Counted from the first letter of the stretch, positions 17,731 to 25,848 are shown. The stretch: 64,000 bases of DNA from Pseudarthrobacter oxydans (GCF_030812335.1 NZ_JAUSSN010000002.1:310001-374000); one strand, 5' to 3'. Notes: generated by a model not told the origin, from the letters alone. Numbers and translations are program-made.

Positions 17731-20452
17731 TTCGCGAAGAAACTCCCAGCTTGGTGAACACCTGGTAAAGGTGGCCTTCCACCGTCCGCACAGAGATGCC
17801 GATGGCCAGGGCAATGTCCTTGTTGGAAACCCCGTTGCCGGCGAGGGTGGCGATCTGCCGCTCCCGGTCCGTGAGCAGCGGCCCCTTGTTCCTGGGGATG
17901 ATCGGCAGCGCCGGCAGGGAATCCGCGAGGCCCTCGAGGATGGCGTGGGCGGCGCTGGCCTTCCCGCTCAGCCCCGCGGCCTTGGCAAAGTCGAAGGCGA
18001 GGGCGGCGCATCTGGCCTGGACAGCGTCGAGTTCCATGGCCGCGGCCTGGCTGGCCGCCTCAAGCATAATGGTGGCGTCCTTCTTGCGGCTGCCCACGGC
18101 AATGGTCCGGGACAGCTCCGCGAGGGGCCCCTGCCGCAACGCCGCGATGTCCTCCAGGAACTGGAAATCCTTGGTGGTGCCGTTGACCGTCGCGCCGAGC
18201 ATGAAGATGCCGGCCAGAGTGTACCGGCCCGCCCGGTAATGTTCCTCGGCCGCGTGCACCAGCCGGTCCTTCGCCTCCGGGTCTCCCAGCCAGCGCGAGG
18301 CCATGTCCATGCAGAAGTCCGCGGAACTTCGGACCGCGAAACGCGCGGGGCCGTCCGCTGACCGGGCTCGGTCCAGGTAAACAGTGGCCTGCACAGAGTT
18401 CCCGGTCTGGGCGTAGGCAAAGGCGGTGGCTGCGTAGGCCTGCCGCAGCGAGTGCAGGCTGGCCCGTACTTCGAGCTGCGCGATCGCGGCCAGGAGCGGG
18501 TCCAGGGCCATGTAGCCGCGGCCCGCGTATACATAAGCGAGACCGACGGCCAGATCGGTGGGCGCGCTGCCGGAATGCAGCCCGTGGCCGGCCCGGCCGC
18601 TGGCGTCCTTGAGCATGTCGATGCTCTGGCGCCAGAATCCGGACAGGAGCAGCACGTTGAAGGACCGCCACGCATAGTTTTCCCGGATCCGCGGAACGTT
18701 GGACCATTCCCCCAGCTGTCCGCCGATCTCGCGCATCAGCCTGCGGGCCTCGACCTCCTTGCCCGTCATGCAGAGGGCTTCCATCAGGATGATGCCGGAC
18801 CTGAGCCGGTGCACCGGATCGGCGTCATCGACGTCCGAGGAGGCCGCTGCACTGAGCCGGTCCATCATGGGCGTGTAGTCGCCGACGAAGGAAAGGTAGT
18901 TGAATTCGCAGAGGTCCAGGCACAGCCGGGCCCGGGTCAGCCCTTGGGGCGAGCTCGCCGGCAGCTCCCCGGCCAGCTCGCCGAGCCGCAACCGGGCCTG
19001 CCGGAGCAGCTCAGGGACCTCACCGGCCCGGCCCGGGAGCCAGGACATGCAGTCCGCCTTCGCGGCGATCAGTTCCGCGTAAGCCTCGGCGCCGAGGGCG
19101 CCGAGCTGCGCCTCGGACACGTCGTCCAGGGCCGCCATGGCCTGCAGGGGAAGCCCCAGCTGAAGGTAGGCTGCGGATTTCTGCAGCTGGCCCTCGGTCC
19201 ATTCCGGATCCTTCGGACTCAGGCTGCCAGCGCATTTGAGCGCGAACTTCGGGTCAAAGAGTTTGACGGCCGCTCCGGCGGCGGCCACGGCGTGGGCGGG
19301 CGCAAGGGGCGCATCGCAGTCGTGGGTCCAGGCCGCGTAGGCCAGCAGGTCCTCCACGGTCAGCTCGTTGAGCTCGTCCTGCTGGTGCCCCGGCACCTTG
19401 TCCCGCAACTCCAGCCTGCGCTCCACACTGAGCCAGTTGCGGACGATGTCGCCCAGATAGCGGTCCCCGAGCGAAACGAGGTGCCGGCCCGTCCGGTCGA
19501 CAACGATCTGACCGGCATCTTCCATGTCGGCGATGACGCCGGGGCTGTACATCCGCGCGAGCCGTGCCAGCGGCAGGGTGCGGGCACAGGACAGGACCTC
19601 GATGAGTTCCCGGGCCACCGGGGTTTCGCGGGCGTACCTGGCCCGGACGATGTCTTCCAGTGCGGTGCGCCCGTCGAGGACCACCTCATCCACGAGGGTC
19701 CAGACGGATCCTGAGAGCACGAGGTTGCCCCGTTCGATCTGCTCCGAGACCACGGCCTGCAGCAGGGTCGGGCTGCCGCCCACCAGATTGTGCAACTGGC
19801 TGGCCAGGGCGCTGGAGACCCTGTGCCCCAGCGCTGCCTGAAGCACCTCGAGGGTTTCGACCTCCGTGAGGTTGGCGAGCCGGACCTCGGCCAGCTGTCC
19901 GGAGGTAATGAGCCAGTAGAAGTCCGGCGGAAGATCTGTTGTGCGCTGGACGGTGGCGACGAGCCGCGCGGTCCGGGTCTGCACCAGGTTGAGCAGCACT
20001 CCGGTACTCAACTCGTCCAGGGCTCCGGCGTTATCCAGCAGAATGACGCACTTGCGTCCGGCGGCGTCGTCGCGGATCAGGGACGTGATGCCGTGCAGGA
20101 TGGCTGTCGGCGAACCCAGGGAGCTTTGCGGCAGGCGGGCGAGCGTGAAGGCCAGGCAACCGTAGGGCGTGGCCGAGCCCGGTCCGGAGCTGCGGAGCTG
20201 GAGGGTATAGACGTCGGGTCCGAAGCCCGCGACGGCGGCACGTCCTACCTGGGTTTTGCCGACCCCGCGGTCGCCGGTGATGACCACGCCCACGCGGTCC
20301 TCCGCGAGCAGGGCACTGCGAACCCGGTCGGCGTCGGCGCTGCGCGCGAGGCCTGACCATCTGTGCCGGTCCAGTGGACCGGCTACAGTGCCTTCTTCGG
20401 CGGGTGCCAATGTAGTGGAAACATTCCCCCAGCCCAGTGAATCCCTCGACAT
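17708..20452 (-). CDS. LAL-D: STAND-ATPase LuxR-type transcriptional regulator
   Basis: A 914-residue paralogue and the first gene of the four. Walker A is GDRGVGKT (60-67). The Walker B region reads CVILLDNAGALDELS, so the second acidic residue is Asn, as in LAL-B, and the usual His after it is Gly. A helical middle region is followed by the C-terminal GerE domain: LTDRERQIATLAG ... VRTVEGHLYQVFTKLGV. The ATG at 20452 has AAGGA 7 nt upstream and is preferred over the ATG at 20485. Its last 23 bp overlap LAL-C. Upstream is a 188-bp gap before pth with a TATGAT box. Confidence 0.9.
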   Translation of the reverse strand: MSRDSLGWGNVSTTLAPAEEGTVAGPLDRHRWSGLARSADADRVRSALLAEDRVGVVITGDRGVGKTQVGRAAVAGFGPDVYTLQLRSSGPGSATPYGCLAFTLARLPQSSLGSPTAILHGITSLIRDDAAGRKCVILLDNAGALDELSTGVLLNLVQTRTARLVATVQRTTDLPPDFYWLITSGQLAEVRLANLTEVETLEVLQAALGHRVSSALASQLHNLVGGSPTLLQAVVSEQIERGNLVLSGSVWTLVDEVVLDGRTALEDIVRARYARETPVARELIEVLSCARTLPLARLARMYSPGVIADMEDAGQIVVDRTGRHLVSLGDRYLGDIVRNWLSVERRLELRDKVPGHQQDELNELTVEDLLAYAAWTHDCDAPLAPAHAVAAAGAAVKLFDPKFALKCAGSLSPKDPEWTEGQLQKSAAYLQLGLPLQAMAALDDVSEAQLGALGAEAYAELIAAKADCMSWLPGRAGEVPELLRQARLRLGELAGELPASSPQGLTRARLCLDLCEFNYLSFVGDYTPMMDRLSAAASSDVDDADPVHRLRSGIILMEALCMTGKEVEARRLMREIGGQLGEWSNVPRIRENYAWRSFNVLLLSGFWRQSIDMLKDASGRAGHGLHSGSAPTDLAVGLAYVYAGRGYMALDPLLAAIAQLEVRASLHSLRQAYAATAFAYAQTGNSVQATVYLDRARSADGPARFAVRSSADFCMDMASRWLGDPEAKDRLVHAAEEHYRAGRYTLAGIFMLGATVNGTTKDFQFLEDIAALRQGPLAELSRTIAVGSRKKDATIMLEAASQAAAMELDAVQARCAALAFDFAKAAGLSGKASAAHAILEGLADSLPALPIIPRNKGPLLTDRERQIATLAGNGVSNKDIALAIGISVRTVEGHLYQVFTKLGVSSRSDLLGLI

Positions 20453-20544
20453 CTTGTTTCCTTCGTACCGCTTTGCGGACAGCAAACCTGAGACCGTCCG
20501 CTTAGAAGTAGCGTATCCCTATCCCCCGACATGAGAGTAGAGCG

Positions 20545-20550
20545 ATCATA
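20545..20550 (-). promoter_or_regulatory. Possible -10 box for LAL-D
   Basis: TATGAT (minus strand) lies about 95 bp upstream of the LAL-D ATG. TTCCAA, 17 bp further upstream, is a poor -35 element, and a TTCCGGAA palindrome sits in the spacer. This is a sequence-only guess. Confidence 0.3.
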
Positions 20551-20640
20551 TCGGCATTTCCGGAAGCTTGGAAGAAATTCGAGGGTCTGCGGCGGGGCGT
20601 GACGCGGTCCGCCGCGGTGAGAGCTCCCGGGTTTGTCCGG

Positions 20641-21228
20641 CTACGGCGTCTTCGCCGGGTGGAACTGCTGCTGCGCCGCCAACAGGCCCTCGCGGACCAG
20701 GGCTTCCGCGGCGTCTGCCGCGGAGTCGATCAGGAAGGGCAGTTCCTTCTTCTCGGAACCGGAAAAGTCCTTCAGCACGTAGTCTGCGGTGTCCATCCTG
20801 CCCGGCGGGCGTCCCACGCCGACCCGGACCCGCAGGTAGTCCTTGGTGGCGAGGGCCTTGGAAATGTCGCGCAGCCCGTTGTGGCCCCCTTCGCCGCCGC
20901 CCAGCTTCAGCTTGACCGTATTAAAGGGAATGTCGATTTCGTCGTGCACGGCGATGACGTGGCCGGGCTCGATGTCGTAGAACTTACAAAGCGCCGAGAC
21001 CGCGCCGCCGGAGACATTCATGTAGCTCAGCGGCTTGGCCAGCACCACGCGCGGGCCGCCGATGCCAAGGCGGCCTTCCAGGACCTGGGCCCGGGACTTG
21101 TGCGACTTGAAGCCGCTCCCGATCCGGGAAGCGAGTTCGTCGAGGACCATCTGTCCGACGTTGTGCCGGTTGTGGGCGTACTCGGCTCCGGGGTTCCCGA
21201 GGCCTACGATCAGCCAGGTGTCAGTCAT
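20641..21228 (-). CDS. pth: Peptidyl-tRNA hydrolase
   Basis: A 195-residue Pth that frees peptides from prematurely released peptidyl-tRNA. The active-site residues are all found: Asn12 (GLGNPG), His22 (NRHNVG), Asn71 (SYMNVSGG) and Asp96 (HDEIDIP), with the conserved GGGEGGHNGLRDI loop. AAGGA lies upstream of the ATG. It follows rplY, prs and glmU in the same direction, an order long known in actinobacteria. A terminator-like hairpin separates it from rplY. Confidence 0.97.
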   Translation of the reverse strand: MTDTWLIVGLGNPGAEYAHNRHNVGQMVLDELASRIGSGFKSHKSRAQVLEGRLGIGGPRVVLAKPLSYMNVSGGAVSALCKFYDIEPGHVIAVHDEIDIPFNTVKLKLGGGEGGHNGLRDISKALATKDYLRVRVGVGRPPGRMDTADYVLKDFSGSEKKELPFLIDSAADAAEALVREGLLAAQQQFHPAKTP

Positions 21229-21293
21229 GGATCAGTCCTTCGGTGGGGCAGTCCGGGGCGGGCGGCAGGCGGGCAGGCGGCGCAGACGACGGC

Positions 21294-21318
21294 GGCCGGG
21301 CCCCAAAGGGACCCGGCC
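21294..21318 (-). terminator. Hairpin after rplY
   Basis: GGCCGGG and CCCGGCC enclose an inner CCC-AAA-GGG, giving a nearly perfect 10-bp stem 18 nt behind the rplY stop. Read-through to pth is still possible. Confidence 0.55.
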
Positions 21319-21335
21319 ACCGGAAATCGCCGGAA

Positions 21336-21938
21336 CTACTCGGCTGCTTCTGCGACCGAAGAACCTTCGGTGGTGTCGGCGGATGCTTCTTCCTCGGAGA
21401 CCTCAGTGGCCTCGGAGATGTGCACGACGAGGGCCTCGGCGTCGGCCAGCAGGACGGAGCCCTTCGGCAGGACCAGGTCGGAAGCGTGGATGTGCTCGCC
21501 GGCCGTGCGGCCCTCGATGCTGACCTCGACGGCGGTCGGCAGGTGGGTTGCCTCGGCCTCGAGGGAGACGGTGTTCATTTCCTGGTTGTACACGTTGCCC
21601 GGAGCCAGCTCGCCGGTGACGTGAACGGGAACGTCGACGGTGACCTTTTCGCCGGTACGGACGGTCAGGAGGTCGAGGTGCTCGATGATCTGCTTGATCG
21701 GGTCGCGCTGGATGTCCTTGACCAGGGCCAGGTGCTTTTCACCGTTGATGTCCAGGGTCAGCAGTGCGTTGGCACGGCGGACGGCCAAGGTGGTGGACTT
21801 CGACGGCAGGGTGATGTGGATGGGCTCTGCGCCGTGGCCGTAGATGACGGCCGGGATCAGGCCCTCCATGCGGGCGCGGCGGGCGAAGCCCTTGCCGAAT
21901 TCGGTGCGTACTTCTGCTGCGAGCTTCTGCTCAGACAT
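21336..21938 (-). CDS. rplY: 50S ribosomal protein L25 / general stress protein Ctc
   Basis: A 200-residue long-form L25 (TL5/Ctc type) that binds 5S rRNA. The N-terminal domain starts EQKLAAEVRTEFGKGFARRARMEG and the C-terminal beta-domain (EVSIEGRTAGEHIHASDLVLPKG) is complete. An acidic tail (EVSEEEASADTTE) is common in actinobacterial forms. The ATG at 21938 has AGGAG 6 nt upstream; the ATG two codons earlier abuts the ribosome site and is less likely. It lies between prs and pth, separated from prs by two strong hairpins. Confidence 0.96.
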   Translation of the reverse strand: MSEQKLAAEVRTEFGKGFARRARMEGLIPAVIYGHGAEPIHITLPSKSTTLAVRRANALLTLDINGEKHLALVKDIQRDPIKQIIEHLDLLTVRTGEKVTVDVPVHVTGELAPGNVYNQEMNTVSLEAEATHLPTAVEVSIEGRTAGEHIHASDLVLPKGSVLLADAEALVVHISEATEVSEEEASADTTEGSSVAEAAE

Positions 21939-22135
21939 GGGCATCTCCTAGTGGACTAGCGGTGGTCAGCAAGGGCGGAGGTCTGTTTGCGACCTTCAAC
22001 GCCGGGTGGCCGTGAGGCCGCCCTTCCGAAGGGAGATTCAGACCCAGTCGATAACGGAGACCAGCAGTCCGGTGAGCCGTGATCACGGCTTACCGGCGCT
22101 CTCCCTCGCCAAGGTTTCGGTACAAGGCTACCAGC

Positions 22136-22165
22136 GCGGGCACGGTTTCAGGAAAACGTGCCCGC
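22136..22165 (-). terminator. Second hairpin after prs
   Basis: GCGGGCACG and CGTGCCCGC form a 9-bp stem. The stem can extend by TTT/AAA after one mismatch, leaving a 4-nt loop. It lies 35 nt behind the prs stop. Confidence 0.65.
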
Positions 22166-22173
22166 ACGGGCGA

Positions 22174-22196
22174 CCGGCCGGGCAGGGCCCGGCCGG
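22174..22196 (-). terminator. First hairpin after prs
   Basis: CCGGCCGGGC-AGG-GCCCGGCCGG is a perfect 10-bp stem starting 3 nt behind the prs stop. With the hairpin at 22136-22165 it makes a tandem terminator for the glmU-prs transcript. Confidence 0.65.
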
Positions 22197-22199
22197 GGG

Positions 22200-23180
22200 T
22201 CAGGCGTTGCCGTCGAACAGGCTGGTGACGGAGCCGTCGTCGAACACTTCGCGGATGGCGCGGGCGATCAGCGGCGCGATGGACAGCACAGTGAGCTGCG
22301 GGAAGCTCTTGCTGGCGTCAATCGGGAGGGTGTTGGTGACGACGACCTCGCGGGCGCCGGACTCGGACAGCCGCTGGGCCGCGGGATCGGAGAAGACGGC
22401 GTGCGTGGCCGCGATGATGACGTCCTTGGCCCCGGCGTTCTTGAGCACCTGGACCGCACCGGAAATGGTGCCCCCGGTGTCGATCATGTCGTCGATCAGG
22501 ACGCAGGTGCGGCCCTCGATCTGGCCGACGACCGTCTTGGACACCGCCTGGTTCGGGACGGTCAGGTCGCGGCTCTTGTGCACGAACGCCAGCGGCGCGC
22601 CGCCGAGGCGCTCGGCCCACTGCTCGGCAACGCGGACGCGGCCGGTGTCCGGGGAGACCACCGTGATGTCGTCCGCGCCGACGCGGGTGCGGATGTAGTC
22701 CGCCAGCAGCGGGATGGCCATGAGGTGGTCGACGGGTCCGTCGAAGAAGCCCTGGATCTGCGAGGTGTGCAGGTCCACGCTCATGATGCGGTCAGCGCCG
22801 GCGGTCTTGTACAGATCGGCGATCAGGCGGGCGGAGATCGGCTCGCGGCCGCGGCCCTTCTTGTCCTGCCGGGCGTACGGGTAGAACGGCGACACGACGG
22901 TGATGCGCTTGGCGGAGGCCCGCTTGAGCGAATCGATCATGATGAGCTGTTCCATCAGCCAGTTGTTCAGCGGGGCGGGGTGCGCCTGGATGACGAAGGC
23001 GTCGGTGCCGCGGACGCTCTCCCCGGCCCGGACGTAGATCTCGCCGTTGGCGAAGTCGTAGGCATCCAGGGGCAGCAGCTCGGTGCCGAGCTCCTTGGCG
23101 ATTTCCCTCGCCAGCTCGGGGTGCGCGCGCCCAGCGGCAAGCACCAGCTTCTTCTCGCCGCGTGCCGTAATTTCGCTCAT
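22200..23180 (-). CDS. prs: Ribose-phosphate diphosphokinase (PRPP synthetase)
   Basis: A 326-residue enzyme making PRPP from ribose 5-phosphate and ATP for purine, pyrimidine, His, Trp and NAD synthesis. Visible motifs are the class I sequence SVDLHTSQIQGFFDGPVDHL, the flexible loop VVSPDTGRVRVAEQ and the PRPP loop DDMIDTGGTISGA. Length is typical. AGAGGG precedes the ATG. The glmU stop is only 5 bp upstream, so the two form an operon linking nucleotide and UDP-GlcNAc synthesis. Confidence 0.97.
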   Translation of the reverse strand: MSEITARGEKKLVLAAGRAHPELAREIAKELGTELLPLDAYDFANGEIYVRAGESVRGTDAFVIQAHPAPLNNWLMEQLIMIDSLKRASAKRITVVSPFYPYARQDKKGRGREPISARLIADLYKTAGADRIMSVDLHTSQIQGFFDGPVDHLMAIPLLADYIRTRVGADDITVVSPDTGRVRVAEQWAERLGGAPLAFVHKSRDLTVPNQAVSKTVVGQIEGRTCVLIDDMIDTGGTISGAVQVLKNAGAKDVIIAATHAVFSDPAAQRLSESGAREVVVTNTLPIDASKSFPQLTVLSIAPLIARAIREVFDDGSVTSLFDGNA

Positions 23181-23185
23181 TGTTG

Positions 23186-24676
23186 CTAGCCCTCTTCTGT
23201 AGATGCCGGAGTACTGGAGGAAGTCGTGGTGGCGCCGGCGGCCGCGGCCAGGGACGCGGAAATCGAATCCGGGCGGTTCGCCAGGACCCAGCCCTCGGTG
23301 TTCTGCTGCTGGGCTAGGGAAAGGACCAGGGCGCCGGGCGGCACGTCGCGGCGGATCACCGCGCCGGCACCGCTGTAGGCGCCGTCACCGACCTGGACGG
23401 GAGCCACGAACACGGTGTTGGACCCGGTGCGGACGCCCGAGCCGATGACCGTGCGGTGCTTCTTCTCGCCGTCGTAGTTCGCGGTGATGTTGCCGCAGCC
23501 GATGTTCGTGTCCTCACCGATCTCGGCGTCGCCGGCATAGCCGAGATGGGACAGTTTGGAGCCACGGCCGATGGTGACGTTCTTGGTCTCGTAGAAGGCG
23601 CCGATCTTGCCGGTCTCGCCGAGGACGGTGCCGGGGCGCAGGTAAGTGAACGGGCCGACGCTCGCCTTGGCGCCGATCGTGGAGCCGGATCCGTGCGTGC
23701 GGATCACCTTGGCGCCCTCCCCCACCTGGACGTCGGTGAGGGTGCTGTCGGGGCCGACGACGGCGTCGCGCGCCACCGTGGTGGCGCCGTGGAGCTGGGT
23801 GTTGGGCAGCAGCCGGACGTCCTCGTCGAGGGTGACGGTGGCGTCGATCCAGGTGGTGGCCGGGTCGACGACGGTGACACCGGCCCGCATCCAGGCTTCG
23901 ACCGTGCGCCGGTTGAGTTCCGCGCCGAGGGCCGAGAGCTGGACCCGGTCGTTGGCGCCCTCGACCTGCCAGCGGTCTTCGGTCACGACGGCGGCGACGC
24001 GGCCTCCGGCGGCACGGGCCAGGGCCAGCACGTCCGTGAGGTACTTCTCGCCCTGGGCGTTGTCGGTGGTGACGTGGGCCAGCGAATCGCGGAGCACGGC
24101 GGCGTCGAAGGCGTAGATGCCGGAGTTGACCTCCCGGATGTCACGTTCGGCGTCGGTGGCGTCCTTGTGCTCCCGGATGCCGGTGACCGTTCCGTCCGCA
24201 GCCCGCAGGATGCGGCCGTAGCCGGTGGCGTCGGACAGGACGGCGGTCAGGACGGTGACGGCGTTGTGCCCGGCCTCGTGGCTGGCGACGAGCTCGGCGA
24301 GCAGCCCGCCGGTGAGCAGCGGGACGTCGCCGTAGGTGACGACGACCGTTCCGCTGAGCTGCCGCTGCGGGTGCAGCGCGTCCAGGGCCTCGAGGGCGGC
24401 CTCCACGGCGCGGCCGGTGCCGGGCACCTCGTCCTGGTCGACGATCAGCGCGGCCGGGTCGATGTCGGCGATGTGGGCGGCAACGAGGTCGCGCTCATGC
24501 CGGACAACGAGGGCCAGCTCCTGCGGCCGGATAGTGCGGGCGGCGTGCAGCGCGTGGCCGACGAGGGACCGGCCGCCGATCTCGTGGAGGATTTTGGGGG
24601 TACGGGACTTCATCCGGGTACCGGCACCTGCAGCTAGGACGATGACGGCGGCTGGGCCGGTGTTCTCGGGGCTCAC
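23186..24676 (-). CDS. glmU: Bifunctional UDP-GlcNAc pyrophosphorylase / GlcN-1-P acetyltransferase
   Basis: A 496-residue enzyme making UDP-N-acetylglucosamine, the first committed sugar nucleotide of peptidoglycan. The N-terminal uridylyltransferase begins VIVLAAGAGTRMKS (11-24). The C-terminal left-handed beta-helix carries the acetyltransferase site (YETKNVTIGRGSKLSHLGYAGD and GNITANYDG segments). A Ser/Thr/Ala-rich tail follows, as in other actinobacteria. The GTG at 24676 has AAGGAG 9 nt upstream; the frame is open 44 codons further but that part is not GlmU-like. Co-transcribed with prs and preceded by tRNA-Gln. Confidence 0.96.
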   Translation of the reverse strand: MSPENTGPAAVIVLAAGAGTRMKSRTPKILHEIGGRSLVGHALHAARTIRPQELALVVRHERDLVAAHIADIDPAALIVDQDEVPGTGRAVEAALEALDALHPQRQLSGTVVVTYGDVPLLTGGLLAELVASHEAGHNAVTVLTAVLSDATGYGRILRAADGTVTGIREHKDATDAERDIREVNSGIYAFDAAVLRDSLAHVTTDNAQGEKYLTDVLALARAAGGRVAAVVTEDRWQVEGANDRVQLSALGAELNRRTVEAWMRAGVTVVDPATTWIDATVTLDEDVRLLPNTQLHGATTVARDAVVGPDSTLTDVQVGEGAKVIRTHGSGSTIGAKASVGPFTYLRPGTVLGETGKIGAFYETKNVTIGRGSKLSHLGYAGDAEIGEDTNIGCGNITANYDGEKKHRTVIGSGVRTGSNTVFVAPVQVGDGAYSGAGAVIRRDVPPGALVLSLAQQQNTEGWVLANRPDSISASLAAAAGATTTSSSTPASTEEG

Positions 24677-24820
24677 GTACGGGCTCTCCTTGCTCAGTGG
24701 CTTAGCGCATGCCGCTGCTTGGTAAATCCGGGTGGCCGGCGGCTGAGGCCAGCTGGTGCACCTCGGTTGCCGGATCCGCACGGTTTGGGCGGGCCGGACT
24801 TCGGTCACGGCACCGGATTC

Positions 24821-24826
24821 ATCCTA
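24821..24826 (-). promoter_or_regulatory. Possible -10 box for glmU
   Basis: TAGGAT on the minus strand, between tRNA-Gln and glmU, about 145 bp upstream of the glmU GTG. The -35 element is unclear, and read-through from the tRNA gene is possible. Confidence 0.25.
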
Positions 24827-24888
24827 CTGGACTCACACCGGGCCGCGCCCGGCGGGTGCCGTTTCCCGGCCCCCGCGACGCACGGCAG

Positions 24889-24960
24889 TTCCGCCCATAG
24901 GACTCGAACCTATACTCCACGGCTCCAAAGGCCGGGGTGCTGCCATTACACCAGGGCGGA
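24889..24960 (-). tRNA. tRNA-Gln (TTG)
   Basis: A 72-nt cloverleaf. The acceptor arms TCCGCCC and GGGCGGA pair perfectly, followed by discriminator A. The D-arm TGGTGTAATGGCAGCA, anticodon loop CTTTGGA (anticodon TTG) and T-arm GGTTCGAGTCC are all present. The 3' CCA is not encoded. Placement upstream of glmU is seen in related actinobacteria. Confidence 0.95.
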
Positions 24961-25089
24961 CCATGCCAAGGCACTGAGCCTGCGGCACGAGAGTCAATTC
25001 TGCCACACTGCGTTGCCGCCACGTGCTGGCGCCGCGGACGGGGCCCGGCGGCACCCCTCCCGGCGGATGATGTGGGGCATGATGGAGCT

Positions 25090-25773
25090 GTGAGCAACAG
25101 CACAGGGGCGCCCGGAGGGGCGGAGGGCCGCAACGGCAGGCCGGCACGGTCCGCCGGCTACGTACCCCGGGTCCGGATGACGGGGCCCCAGCGCCGCAAC
25201 CAGCTCATCGGCATCGGCCGGGCGCTCTTCGCCCTCCGCGGGCTGGACGGGACCACGATCGAGGAGATCGCCGCCGCCGCGGGCGTGTCCAAACCGGTGA
25301 TCTACGAGCACTTCGGCTCCAAGGAGGGCCTGTATACGCAGGTCGTTGACTGCGAGTTCCGGATCCTGCTGGGTTCCATCAGCGACGCGCTGTCCGAGGA
25401 GGCGAAGCCGCGCGTTTTGGTCGAGCGGGCCGCCCTGGCCCTGCTGAGTTACATCGAGGACCGCACCGAGGGCTTCCGCATCCTCATGCGCGACGCCCCG
25501 CCGACGCAGCCCGAAGGCGCCTTCTCCACCCTGCTCTCGCACGTCACGGCCCGCGTGGAGTACATCCTGGCCGACGAGTTCGCCCGGCGTGGCTTCACCT
25601 CGGCCGACGGCGCCATGTACGCGCAGATGCTGGTCGGAATGGTGGCGATGACGGGCCAGTGGTGGCAGGACAGCCGGACTCCGGACAAGCGCGAAGTCGC
25701 CGCCCACCTGGTCAACCTCGCCTGGAACGGCCTCACCGGACTCCAAAAAGACCCCGAACTCCGCAGCGACTAG
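25090..25773 (+). CDS. TetR-family transcriptional regulator
   Basis: A 227-residue repressor-type protein. The N-terminal helix-turn-helix reads TTIEEIAAAAGVSKPVIYEHFGSKEGLYTQVVD; the rest is an alpha-helical ligand domain (SYIEDRTEGFRILMRDAP). A TetR gene also lies beside glmU in Mycobacterium tuberculosis (Rv1019), so this is probably the ortholog by position. The start is unsure: I use the GTG at 25090, with GGAG only 2 nt before it; an ATG at 25177 also leaves the helix-turn-helix intact. Ligand and targets are unknown. It is divergent from tRNA-Gln and convergent with the ABC-F gene. Confidence 0.85.
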   Translation: MSNSTGAPGGAEGRNGRPARSAGYVPRVRMTGPQRRNQLIGIGRALFALRGLDGTTIEEIAAAAGVSKPVIYEHFGSKEGLYTQVVDCEFRILLGSISDALSEEAKPRVLVERAALALLSYIEDRTEGFRILMRDAPPTQPEGAFSTLLSHVTARVEYILADEFARRGFTSADGAMYAQMLVGMVAMTGQWWQDSRTPDKREVAAHLVNLAWNGLTGLQKDPELRSD

Positions 25774-25797
25774 TGCCCCGTCCGGCGGCCCCCCGCG

Positions 25798-25848
25798 GGA
25801 CATGCCCTCCCCTGGGCCCAAGGACTGGACATAGCACGCCTATGTCCA
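25798..25848. repeat. 51-bp bipartite palindromic repeat, copy 1
   Basis: GGACATGCCC at 25798-25807, then 18 nt, then TGGACATAG-CACGC-CTATGTCCA (25826-25848), a perfect 9-bp inverted repeat with a 5-nt loop. The same parts with the same spacing recur at 63948-63998. It sits between the convergent ends of the TetR and ABC-F genes. It may be a REP-like interspersed element. Confidence 0.8.

Noticed and set aside
8505..20452. Quorum-sensing LuxR proteins
   Set aside because: There is no autoinducer-binding domain and no luxI-like gene. The N-terminal STAND ATPase marks them as LAL/MalT-type regulators.
23186..24808. A longer GlmU starting at 24808
   Set aside because: The extra 44 residues are not GlmU-like, while the GTG at 24676 has AAGGAG and the expected N-terminus.
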